Source: Candidatus Iainarchaeum sp.
GTDB lineage: Archaea > Micrarchaeota > Micrarchaeia > Anstonellales > Bilamarchaeaceae
Reading direction: 5' to 3'
Length of the DNA stretch: 6,449 nt
Assembly: GCA_028711485.1 (NCBI GenBank)
Contig: JAQTSF010000044.1
Span: 1-6,449, forward strand
This document shows positions 1 through 5,972 of this stretch, in pieces. A program made the translations under genes and the position numbers. The notes under the pieces are model-generated. The model had not been told where the DNA came from. It saw only the letters and a list, made by a program, of their open reading frames with translations, and made no database searches. Positions within the stretch are counted from its first letter, which is position 1, and every line of letters starts with the position of its first letter.

Positions 1-1431
1 TGCATGTATATAACTTATCTCTTTTATTTTTAATGCACCTTCTAATGCAATGGCAAAATTCACTCCTTTTCCAAGAACATACGCATGCTGTTTATTGTAA
101 ATCTTTTCTGCAATTTCCCTGGCTTTTTTATTAAAATAAGGAAGTTGTTTTTCTATTGCTACGATGAGTCTGCTCAAAGAAATTTTTGCTTTTTCAAGAT
201 TGTTGATCATAGCATATGCAATCAAATAGAAAGCCAGTACTTGATTTGAAAATGCTTTAGTAGAAGCAACTGCAATTTCTGGACCGCAGTTTAATGGAAA
301 AAATGCTTTGCTTTCCCTTGCAAGCGTACTTGATGAAACATTTACGATACTTATGACAGGAATATTTCTGGCTTTTGCTTTTCTGACAACATCTAGAACA
401 TCAGCGGTTTCCCCGCTCTGGGAAACTGCTAGAATTAAAGTATTTTCAGGCGCATCATCAACAAAATAGCTGAATTCATGAGCCATCATTGCTTCCATTT
501 GGAATTTTGCTACCCTATGAAGAATGTGTTTTCCTATAACCGTTGCATGCCTTGCACTTCCACATGCAACTGCAACAACATTTTTTCCCTTCATAATATT
601 AGCAAGTTTCTTTGCTGCTTCTTCGTTAATGCCATTTCTTAGTGAAAATGGCTGTTCCATTATTTCTTTTAACATATAATGAGCATAACCGTTTAAATCC
701 GCAGATTGAGCTTTCCAATCCAAGATTTTTAAATTTCTTTTAACCTCTTTACCTTCAATAAAATTATAAAATTCCAATTCGATTTCACCATTCTTTCTTA
801 AAAGAACAATATCTCCTTCCTCAAGAAGATAGGCATTTTGAGTATGATCTAAAAAAGCAAGTGGATCGCTGGCAACGATAAATTCATTTTCTCTTTTACC
901 AATAAGTAAAGGACTTTCATTTTTTATTGCAATCATCTCATTTGGATTTTTCCTGTCTATTGCAACCAAAGCAAAAGAACCCTTGAGTTTTTTTGAAACT
1001 GATTTTGCACGTTCAAAAAATGAACCTTGTTCTTCTTCAAAAAGATGTGCTATTACTTCTGTATCTGTTTCTGATTTGAATTTATGCCCTCTTATCTCTA
1101 ACTCTTTTTTCAATTCAATATAATTTTCTATTATTCCATTATGAACTATTGCAATTTCATTTTTACAATCTGTGTGTGGATGGGCATTTTCATCTGTCAC
1201 CCCGCCGTGGGTTGCCCATCGTGTATGGCCAATCCCTAAAAAGATTTTTTCTTTTAAAGCACCCTTGGTTATTCTCCCTGTCTTCTTTTCTATTTTTATT
1301 TTATCATCGTGAAGAATTGCATAACCCCAACTGTCATAGCCCCTGTAATCCATCCTTTTTAGCGATGAAACAAGTTCTTCAACCGCACTATCCTTTTCTT
1401 CGGTTTTAAGAATCCCTATTATTCCACACAT
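1..1431 (-). CDS. glmS: Glutamine--fructose-6-phosphate aminotransferase (isomerizing), 3' end cut off by window edge
   Basis: GlmS makes glucosamine-6-phosphate from fructose-6-phosphate and glutamine, the first step to UDP-GlcNAc and other amino sugars, in the cytoplasm. The open frame runs 477 codons without interruption from ATG at 1431 off the left edge; the family is about 600 residues, so roughly the last 120 are missing. The glutaminase domain (about 2-235) begins M-C-G-I-I-G, giving the nucleophile Cys2 after Met removal. It carries GHTRWATHG (68-76), HNGIIENY (97-104, oxyanion Asn98/Gly99) and SETDTEVIAHL (120-130). A hinge with HYMLKEIMEQP follows near 250-260. The first SIS domain has ACGSARHAT (289-297), SQSGETAD (337-344) and GPEIAVASTKAF (383-394). 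The second SIS domain begins before the edge with LEGALKIKEISYIHA (463-477), including the catalytic-region Glu464, Lys468 and Glu471. The late His and C-terminal Lys lie outside the window. No Shine-Dalgarno precedes the ATG, so the transcript is probably leaderless or has a very short leader. Divergent from the carbonic anhydrase gene. Confidence 0.97.
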   Translation of the reverse strand, partial: MCGIIGILKTEEKDSAVEELVSSLKRMDYRGYDSWGYAILHDDKIKIEKKTGRITKGALKEKIFLGIGHTRWATHGGVTDENAHPHTDCKNEIAIVHNGIIENYIELKKELEIRGHKFKSETDTEVIAHLFEEEQGSFFERAKSVSKKLKGSFALVAIDRKNPNEMIAIKNESPLLIGKRENEFIVASDPLAFLDHTQNAYLLEEGDIVLLRKNGEIELEFYNFIEGKEVKRNLKILDWKAQSADLNGYAHYMLKEIMEQPFSLRNGINEEAAKKLANIMKGKNVVAVACGSARHATVIGKHILHRVAKFQMEAMMAHEFSYFVDDAPENTLILAVSQSGETADVLDVVRKAKARNIPVISIVNVSSSTLARESKAFFPLNCGPEIAVASTKAFSNQVLAFYLIAYAMINNLEKAKISLSRLIVAIEKQLPYFNKKAREIAEKIYNKQHAYVLGKGVNFAIALEGALKIKEISYIHA

Positions 1432-1470
1432 AAGAAAAACCAATTATAAGATAAAAATATTATGGGCAAC

Positions 1471-1478
1471 TATTTAAA
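1471..1478 (-). promoter_or_regulatory. Candidate archaeal TATA box (box A) for glmS
   Basis: On the minus strand this reads TTTAAATA, an exact match to the archaeal box A consensus TTTAWATA. Its centre lies about 43 bp upstream of the glmS ATG, which would put transcription start near 1448 with a leader of about 17 nt lacking any Shine-Dalgarno. A poorer box (TATTTTTA on the minus strand, 1452-1459) sits at the distance expected for a fully leaderless start at 1431. The choice between the two cannot be made from sequence alone. Confidence 0.5.
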
Positions 1479-1489
1479 AATATCCGCTC

Positions 1490-1497
1490 TTATATAA
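1490..1497 (+). promoter_or_regulatory. Candidate TATA box for the carbonic anhydrase-aRF1 operon
   Basis: The sequence TTATATAA, within CTTATATAAG, resembles box A and faces the carbonic anhydrase gene. About 26 bp downstream of its centre falls near 1520, only 9 nt before the ATG and within the ribosome binding site. An alternative A/T-rich box (TATTTAAAAATA, 1471-1482) would start transcription near 1503 and leave the whole ribosome binding site in the leader. One of the two is likely the promoter; the second may share bases with the glmS box. Confidence 0.45.
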
Positions 1498-1517
1498 GAA
1501 TAATACACTCTATTTAT

Positions 1518-1524
1518 GAGGGAG
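1518..1524 (+). promoter_or_regulatory. Ribosome binding site of the carbonic anhydrase gene
   Basis: GAGGGAG lies 4 nt before the ATG at 1529 and offers GAGG or GGAG for pairing with the 3' end of 16S rRNA. It supports 1529 as the start. An ATG at 1516 is in another frame and overlaps this element. Confidence 0.55.
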
Positions 1525-1528
1525 AACT

Positions 1529-2083
1529 ATGGATTATTTAGAAAGACTTTTGGAAGGAAATAAAAGATTTATTGAAAACAAACCATTGAAAAGGGATTTC
1601 AAAGAAGAACGAGAAAGAGTTGTAAATGGACAAAAACCATATGTAACAATACTCTCCTGCAGCGATTCAAGAGTTGTTCCTGAATATATATTTGATGCGG
1701 GAATAGGAGAAATATTTACAGTAATAAACGCAGGAAATATATGCGACAGCTCGGTTCTTGGAAGTATTGAATATGGTGTAGAACATCTTAAAACTCCTTT
1801 ACTTATTCTGCTAGGACACTCTAAATGCGGGGCAGTAACTGCAACCTGCGGATGCGGAGGTAAAAAATCAGGAACAAATATAGATTATATTATTGAAAAA
1901 ATAACCCCTGCTATTGCAAAAGGAGATATTGAAGAAGCTATTTGTGAAAATTTAAACTGCATTGAAAAAGAAATTCTAGAAAAAAGCCAGATAGTTAAAG
2001 AATTTGTAAATAAAGGAAAATTAAAAATAATAAAAATGAAATATTTCCTGGAAGATGGAGAGGTAAAAATATTAAAAGGTTAG
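1529..2083 (+). CDS. Beta-class carbonic anhydrase
   Basis: A zinc enzyme that interconverts CO2 and bicarbonate, expected in the cytoplasm because there is no signal peptide or membrane segment. The 184-residue protein has the beta-class signature: CSDSR (Cys44, Asp46, Arg48) and GHSKCGAV with His97 and Cys100. Cys44, His97 and Cys100 are the expected zinc ligands, and Asp46-Arg48 the gating dyad. The stretches VPEYIFDAGIGEIF (50-63), NAGN (67-70) and GSIEYGVEHL (78-87) match the plant-type/bacterial branch of the family rather than the short methanogen Cab type, as I recall those sequences. At 184 residues it is a little short for that branch. The segment after the last zinc ligand is unusually rich in Cys and Gly (Cys107, Cys109), followed by KKSG. 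The gene is followed after 3 bp by aRF1, so the two are almost certainly co-transcribed. Physiological role is unclear: supplying bicarbonate to carboxylases or pH balance are possibilities. Confidence 0.93.
   Translation: MDYLERLLEGNKRFIENKPLKRDFKEERERVVNGQKPYVTILSCSDSRVVPEYIFDAGIGEIFTVINAGNICDSSVLGSIEYGVEHLKTPLLILLGHSKCGAVTATCGCGGKKSGTNIDYIIEKITPAIAKGDIEEAICENLNCIEKEILEKSQIVKEFVNKGKLKIIKMKYFLEDGEVKILKG
2074..2080 (+). promoter_or_regulatory. Weak ribosome binding site of aRF1, inside the carbonic anhydrase 3' end
   Basis: AAAAGGT ends 6 nt before the aRF1 ATG at 2087 and supplies AGGT for pairing with 16S rRNA. It lies in the last codons of the upstream gene, so ribosomes ending at 2083 could restart at 2087. 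Confidence 0.35.
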
Positions 2084-2086
2084 ATA

Positions 2087-3298
2087 ATGGAGGAAGAAAG
2101 CGACAGATTGTATCTGTTCAAAAAGCAGATAAAAAAACTTTCAAATTATAGGGGGAGCGGAACCCAGCTTATTTCGGTTTATATACCTGCAGGATATCCG
2201 ATTCATGAGGTTTCAGGTAAATTAAGGGAGGAGTTAAGCCAGGCAAGCAATATAAAATCAAAAAGTACAAAAACAAATGTATCCAGCGCATTGGAAAAAA
2301 TAATAAATCATTTAAAAGTATATAATAAAACACCAAAAAACGGGATATGTATCTTTGCAGGAAATGTATCTGAAAATCCTTCAAAAATAGATGTTGAATT
2401 ATTTTCAATAGAACCTATAAATGAATTGAAAATGAATATATACCGGTGTGATAGCAAATTCTTTTTAGAACCATTAATAGATATGACTGAATCCCAGGAA
2501 GCGTATGGCATAGTAGTAATGGATGGAAAAGAAGCAACAATTGCAATAACTAAAGGAACAGAAACGAAAGTAGTGAAAACGGTTACTTCTACTGCGCATG
2601 CAAAAATAAGAAAAGGAGGACAGTCTGCTGCAAGATATCAAAGACTCATAGAAGGAGAAATACACCAATATCATGTAAGAATAGGAGAATCAATGGACAA
2701 GGCTTTTCTTGAAAAGGGAATAAAGGGAGTAATTGTCGGAGGTCCAGGACCTACAAAGGAATATTTCCTCAAAGAAAAAACATTCAATTATCAAATAAAA
2801 ATACTTGGAATGGTGGATACAGGGTATACTGATGAGTATGGTGTACGGGAAGTAATTGCAAAAAGTGGGGAAATATTAGAACAACATGCAGCATTAAAAG
2901 AAAAAAAGATAGTAGACCGATTCATAAAAGAGGTTGTTACAGGAGGACTTGCCACCTATGGAGTTAAAGAGGTAAAAGAAGCTATTGAAAGCAAACAAGC
3001 AGAACATGTTTTGGTTTCAGAAGATTTGTCCCTAAGAAGAATATTGTATATATGCAATCAATGCAAAAAAGAAGAGGAAGAATTTATAGGGGAACATGAA
3101 CAAGTAGAAGGAAAATTGTGTAAATCCTGCAATGTTTCTATGCAAGTGGAGCAGGATGAACAATTAAATGAATATTTTATAGATCTTGCCAAAGCACAGG
3201 GAATAAAAGTTGATGTAATTTCCACAAACAGCGCAGAAGGAAATCAATTTTTGCAGGGATTTGGTGGAATAGGAGCATTCCTAAGGTATAAAAGTTAG
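2087..3298 (+). CDS. prf1: Peptide chain release factor aRF1 (archaeal/eukaryotic class 1)
   Basis: aRF1 recognises all three stop codons in the ribosomal A site and triggers hydrolysis of peptidyl-tRNA. The 403-residue protein is full length for the archaeal family (about 400-415). Domain 1, the stop-codon reader, holds GSGTQ (23-27), NIKS (55-58) and YRCDSKF (119-125), which fits YxCxxxF. Domain 2 carries the catalytic GGQ (177-179) in RKGGQSAARYQR, whose glutamine reaches the peptidyl-transferase centre. The following residues, Ala-Ala-Arg-Tyr, differ a little from the more usual Ser-x-Arg-Phe context. Domain 3 includes a zinc finger, Cys323-x2-Cys326 and Cys345-x2-Cys348, seen in archaeal members but not complete in human eRF1. 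It probably works with archaeal EF1A and then ABCE1 in recycling; neither is encoded here. Second gene of the operon with carbonic anhydrase. Its TAG overlaps the stop codon of the convergent gene, leaving no room for a terminator between them. Confidence 0.97.
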   Translation: MEEESDRLYLFKKQIKKLSNYRGSGTQLISVYIPAGYPIHEVSGKLREELSQASNIKSKSTKTNVSSALEKIINHLKVYNKTPKNGICIFAGNVSENPSKIDVELFSIEPINELKMNIYRCDSKFFLEPLIDMTESQEAYGIVVMDGKEATIAITKGTETKVVKTVTSTAHAKIRKGGQSAARYQRLIEGEIHQYHVRIGESMDKAFLEKGIKGVIVGGPGPTKEYFLKEKTFNYQIKILGMVDTGYTDEYGVREVIAKSGEILEQHAALKEKKIVDRFIKEVVTGGLATYGVKEVKEAIESKQAEHVLVSEDLSLRRILYICNQCKKEEEEFIGEHEQVEGKLCKSCNVSMQVEQDEQLNEYFIDLAKAQGIKVDVISTNSAEGNQFLQGFGGIGAFLRYKS

Positions 3299-3786
3299 TT
3301 TAATATTGCAATATTACAAGAACCAATAACATAATTTTCATCTATATTTACAATAAATGTTTTTTCGGAATACCCTGTTTTTGAATTTGAAGTAATATAT
3401 AATGTAGGTCCTTTTTCATAAAGAGCGGCACATTCTTCAATAGTAGTTTTATTCTGGAACCAACAGGTTTCTTCCTCCAATGCCATTGAAAGAATTTCTT
3501 TTCCGGCTAATGCCTGGCTTCCTGCAAAATCAACACCGCATTGCATAACTCCTTCTTTTATATTTTGATTATTCATATTTCTAGTATCCATTACGATATA
3601 TACTATATCCGAAGAGTATAAATTTTGTAAGAATAGTTGTTCAAAATTTGTATTATCGGGCGTATTCTCTTCAGAATTTAGGAAGTAGAAATAATATACT
3701 GAGACTGCAGCCAATACAAATAATACTACGACTGCGAATCCTTTTATTCCTAAAAAAGAGGAGGATTCTTCTTTAGCTTTAGTCAA
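3295..3786 (-). CDS. Unrecognised single-pass membrane protein with a four-cysteine outer domain
   Basis: Function unknown. With a TTG start at 3786 the product is 163 residues: a short cytoplasmic N-terminus rich in Lys, Glu and Ser (1-12), one transmembrane helix (about 14-37, very rich in Val, Phe, Ala and Tyr), a polar linker, and an outer domain of about 110 residues. The outer domain has four cysteines (83, 108, 119, 157), enough for two disulfides, and one N-x-S/T sequon (NKT). It looks like a diverged copy of the C-terminal domain of its upstream neighbour (see findings). No catalytic motif is visible. The start is chosen because a strong ribosome binding site at 3792-3799 ends 5 nt before this TTG; a TTG at 3792, two codons longer, overlaps that site. 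The gene overlaps the end of the larger membrane-protein gene by 8 bp, implying co-transcription and translational coupling. It ends tail-to-tail with aRF1. Confidence 0.8.
   Translation of the reverse strand: MTKAKEESSSFLGIKGFAVVVLFVLAAVSVYYFYFLNSEENTPDNTNFEQLFLQNLYSSDIVYIVMDTRNMNNQNIKEGVMQCGVDFAGSQALAGKEILSMALEEETCWFQNKTTIEECAALYEKGPTLYITSNSKTGYSEKTFIVNIDENYVIGSCNIAILN
3301..3316. repeat. Perfect 16-bp palindrome at the convergent gene junction
   Basis: TAATATTGCAATATTA equals its own reverse complement and starts 2 bp past the aRF1 stop codon, inside the last codons of the minus-strand gene (Asn-Ile-Ala-Ile-Leu). As RNA it could fold on either strand into a 6-bp A/U stem with a UGCA loop. 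Being tail-to-tail, it could act as a weak two-way terminator or processing signal. The stem is A/U only, and the nearest good T-run for the aRF1 transcript is at 3360-3365, about 45 bp on. It may equally be a by-product of A+T-rich coding sequence. Confidence 0.45.
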
Positions 3787-5920
3787 ATTCAATCACCTTG
3801 AAAACTGAAGCAATTTTACATTCATCATAGTAATCTTTATTTCCAAATATAGTAATTTGATTTACAAATATAGATTTAACATCTGGATTTTTGGATACTG
3901 GAGAATATGTAAGATAAAATGAAGGAGTATCTAGAACGTCCATACAACTTTCAGAAGAATAATTCGCAATTTGCGTATTATCCAGAAAACAACCGTTGTT
4001 TATTGTATAAGTATTTATAGACAAATTCTTGGAAGATAGTATATTTTCAAGTTTTCCGGCACATGATTTCATTGATGCTGCGGTTTCGGAGGAAACATTT
4101 TCAAGGTTTAGCATTATGGAAACTTCTTCTGATGATTTTGCAAAGATCATAAATTCCTCAAGATCTGCCGAGTTTGAAGTTTTTTCAAGATAGAAATAAA
4201 ATCCACCTGAGAATAAAAGCACGCAAAGTCCGTATATAAATAAAAGACCAGAGTAGAATACCAATCTTCCTTTTCTATGTCTTGATTCATAAGAAATGCG
4301 GGATACTGCACCAATGAAAATAAATAAACCTAATGAAAATATTGAGAAAAAGTTGAATATTGAAAGAGCCATAGGCATTTGTAAAGAATATTCTTGTTTT
4401 TTGCTGTAGTCAGGACTATCTATTTCATTAATAAGTGAATTAAAGTTAGAATTTACTTTTCTTGCAAAAGACTTTAATTTCGAGAAAACAAAATTTTCCT
4501 TATGTTTATCGAGCATAGAAGATAATGATAAAACTAATTCAGAGTAGGATTCATTGAATTCGGACATCTTTGAGATTGTTGGAACAGATTTATTTAATTC
4601 ATCGTCTAACTCTTCTTTTAAAAATTCAAGAGTATCTACTTCAGATTGCATAGAATTATCTAAATTTTTCATACTAAGGACAAAGAAATAAAGTTCTGCT
4701 GTGGATTTGGAATTCATCGTATCATCATAAACAGATAAAGATTCATCAAGCAGAACTTCTGTTTTATTAATTAAAAATTTCAGATCATCAATCTTTTTTT
4801 CAATATTTGTAAAATTAAAATTTTCCATAGAACTATTTATATCCTCTTTTACGGATTTTAATTGTTCGAATTCATTTTTTAATTTCTGATCAACAACTTT
4901 GGTTTCAAGAGTATTTTCTACTTCAGAAAGTAATTCTTGTGATTCTAGGTAAATAATTCCGTAAGATTTAATGTATTCCTCGCGTAGTTCAACATTTTTC
5001 TTGTATTCAAATCTTTCCTGAGTTTCTACAGAAACCTGACCTGCAGTGTCTTCGAGTTTTGAGAGTGGTTCAACCTTAATCATAAGTGCGGAAACTTTGG
5101 TATTCAAAGAAGTAAGTACTGCCTGATCAAGATCTATTATCCCGCACATCTTAAAGCAGTTTATTTCTTGTGTGTGTGTTATATAATAACATTTTTCAGA
5201 AGGTTGACTTGCTGTCCTGAAAACAGTTGTTTCAACATCTTCTGCATAATCTTTTAGTGTATTTATATTATTTTTTATAAATTCTAATGTAGAATAAAGA
5301 GTAGTTTCATCATGATTATTTAATTTTTTTATAAACTCTGAAAGAATTGAATCCATTCCTATGCTGGCATAGGAAAGATGTTTAAGGTCTTCTATAAGAT
5401 CCCCAGGCTGGCACATTGAAAATGGTTTATCACCAACTGCAGAACAAAACATAAATTCAGTTAATTCACAGGATTCTTGATCATAACAAGGAAATTTATC
5501 CTGAATAACACCGGCTTTCTTTTCAATCATAAAAAGGTTATATAAACATTTTTTTTCTTCGGTTATTGGCATGACTCCTGTTCCGTTGTTATATCTACTC
5601 ATATTGAATTGGGCTATTAGATCATAAATTTCATTTATTTCTTCATCAGTGGGATAGAATTGATCCTTGTAGTAAGTAGATATAACATGTTCTATTTCAG
5701 CTGATTCATTGACAACTGCATCGTCCTTTAATAGAAAAATTGCTTTTGTACCTATTTTTATTAAAGTATAGGATTGTCCATCAACAGAAAAGGAAACTTC
5801 TGAAATCATATTCATATTTTCTTCTGGATAGAGATAAGGAGACAGGTCAAAGGAAAATAATATTCCTGAAATCAGTAAAAATAACATTAATATCTTGCAA
5901 TGGATTATTGGGAGTTTCAT
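3779..5920 (-). CDS. Unrecognised exported membrane protein with long helical ectodomain and C-terminal four-cysteine domain
   Basis: Function unknown; 713 residues from ATG at 5920. The order is: an N-terminal signal peptide or anchor (about 6-27, no lipobox); an outer part with two cysteine clusters (Cys125, 145, 151, 159, 170, then Cys244, 255, 259); and a long charged, Leu/Glu/Lys-rich helical stretch (about 310-490), probably coiled coil. Next come a transmembrane helix (about 518-540), a short basic loop (SRISYESRHRKGR), a second helix (about 553-578), and a final outer domain of about 120 residues with Cys620, 644, 659 and 701. By the positive-inside rule the basic loop is cytoplasmic, so both large parts face outside. 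Several N-x-S/T sequons lie in the outer parts, which suits an exposed archaeal protein. The start is supported by a TATA box about 24 bp upstream, which predicts a leaderless transcript, and by the signal sequence beginning there. An open frame extends 31 codons further to a TTG at 6013 but has no ribosome binding site and runs into the preceding gene. The last domain resembles the next gene's product. Confidence 0.8.
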   Translation of the reverse strand: MKLPIIHCKILMLFLLISGILFSFDLSPYLYPEENMNMISEVSFSVDGQSYTLIKIGTKAIFLLKDDAVVNESAEIEHVISTYYKDQFYPTDEEINEIYDLIAQFNMSRYNNGTGVMPITEEKKCLYNLFMIEKKAGVIQDKFPCYDQESCELTEFMFCSAVGDKPFSMCQPGDLIEDLKHLSYASIGMDSILSEFIKKLNNHDETTLYSTLEFIKNNINTLKDYAEDVETTVFRTASQPSEKCYYITHTQEINCFKMCGIIDLDQAVLTSLNTKVSALMIKVEPLSKLEDTAGQVSVETQERFEYKKNVELREEYIKSYGIIYLESQELLSEVENTLETKVVDQKLKNEFEQLKSVKEDINSSMENFNFTNIEKKIDDLKFLINKTEVLLDESLSVYDDTMNSKSTAELYFFVLSMKNLDNSMQSEVDTLEFLKEELDDELNKSVPTISKMSEFNESYSELVLSLSSMLDKHKENFVFSKLKSFARKVNSNFNSLINEIDSPDYSKKQEYSLQMPMALSIFNFFSIFSLGLFIFIGAVSRISYESRHRKGRLVFYSGLLFIYGLCVLLFSGGFYFYLEKTSNSADLEEFMIFAKSSEEVSIMLNLENVSSETAASMKSCAGKLENILSSKNLSINTYTINNGCFLDNTQIANYSSESCMDVLDTPSFYLTYSPVSKNPDVKSIFVNQITIFGNKDYYDECKIASVFKVIEFD
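3792..3799 (-). promoter_or_regulatory. Strong ribosome binding site deciding the TTG start at 3786
   Basis: On the minus strand this reads AAGGTGAT, a long match to the archaeal consensus GGAGGTGAT. It lies in the last codons of the upstream membrane-protein gene. The 5-nt gap to TTG at 3786 is normal; the other in-frame TTG, at 3792, shares its first base with the site and cannot use it. Confidence 0.7.
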
Positions 5921-5939
5921 GCTAAAATAAATAAGAGAA

Positions 5940-5948
5940 TATTTTAAA
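5940..5948 (-). promoter_or_regulatory. TATA box for the membrane-protein pair
   Basis: Minus-strand TTTAAAATA lies in the 52-bp gap between the prenyltransferase stop and the ATG at 5920. Its centre is about 24 bp from that ATG, so transcription would begin at or next to the start codon, in line with the absence of a ribosome binding site there. The adjoining minus-strand T-run (5946-5950) might also help end the upstream transcript. Confidence 0.5.
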
Positions 5949-5972
5949 AACTTGCATAAGATATTCGCGAGC

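Noticed and set aside
1149..1409. 86-codon plus-strand open frame
   Set aside because: It is antisense to the conserved glutaminase domain of glmS and has no recognisable protein features.
1..1431. Possible frameshift or broken glmS
   Set aside because: Hand translation of the whole minus strand from 1431 to 1 gives one unbroken frame with all expected motifs in order; it is only cut by the window edge.
2169..2674. Three minus-strand open frames of 66-79 codons
   Set aside because: They lie opposite aRF1, which is conserved throughout, and look like the Phe/Ser/Tyr-rich shadows of A-rich coding DNA.
3787..3792. TTG at 3792 as start of the small membrane protein
   Set aside because: It overlaps the last base of the ribosome binding site, so there is no spacing. 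The TTG at 3786 has a normal 5-nt gap.
5740..5925. 61-codon plus-strand open frame
   Set aside because: It is antisense to the start of the large membrane-protein gene, with no ribosome binding site or recognisable content.
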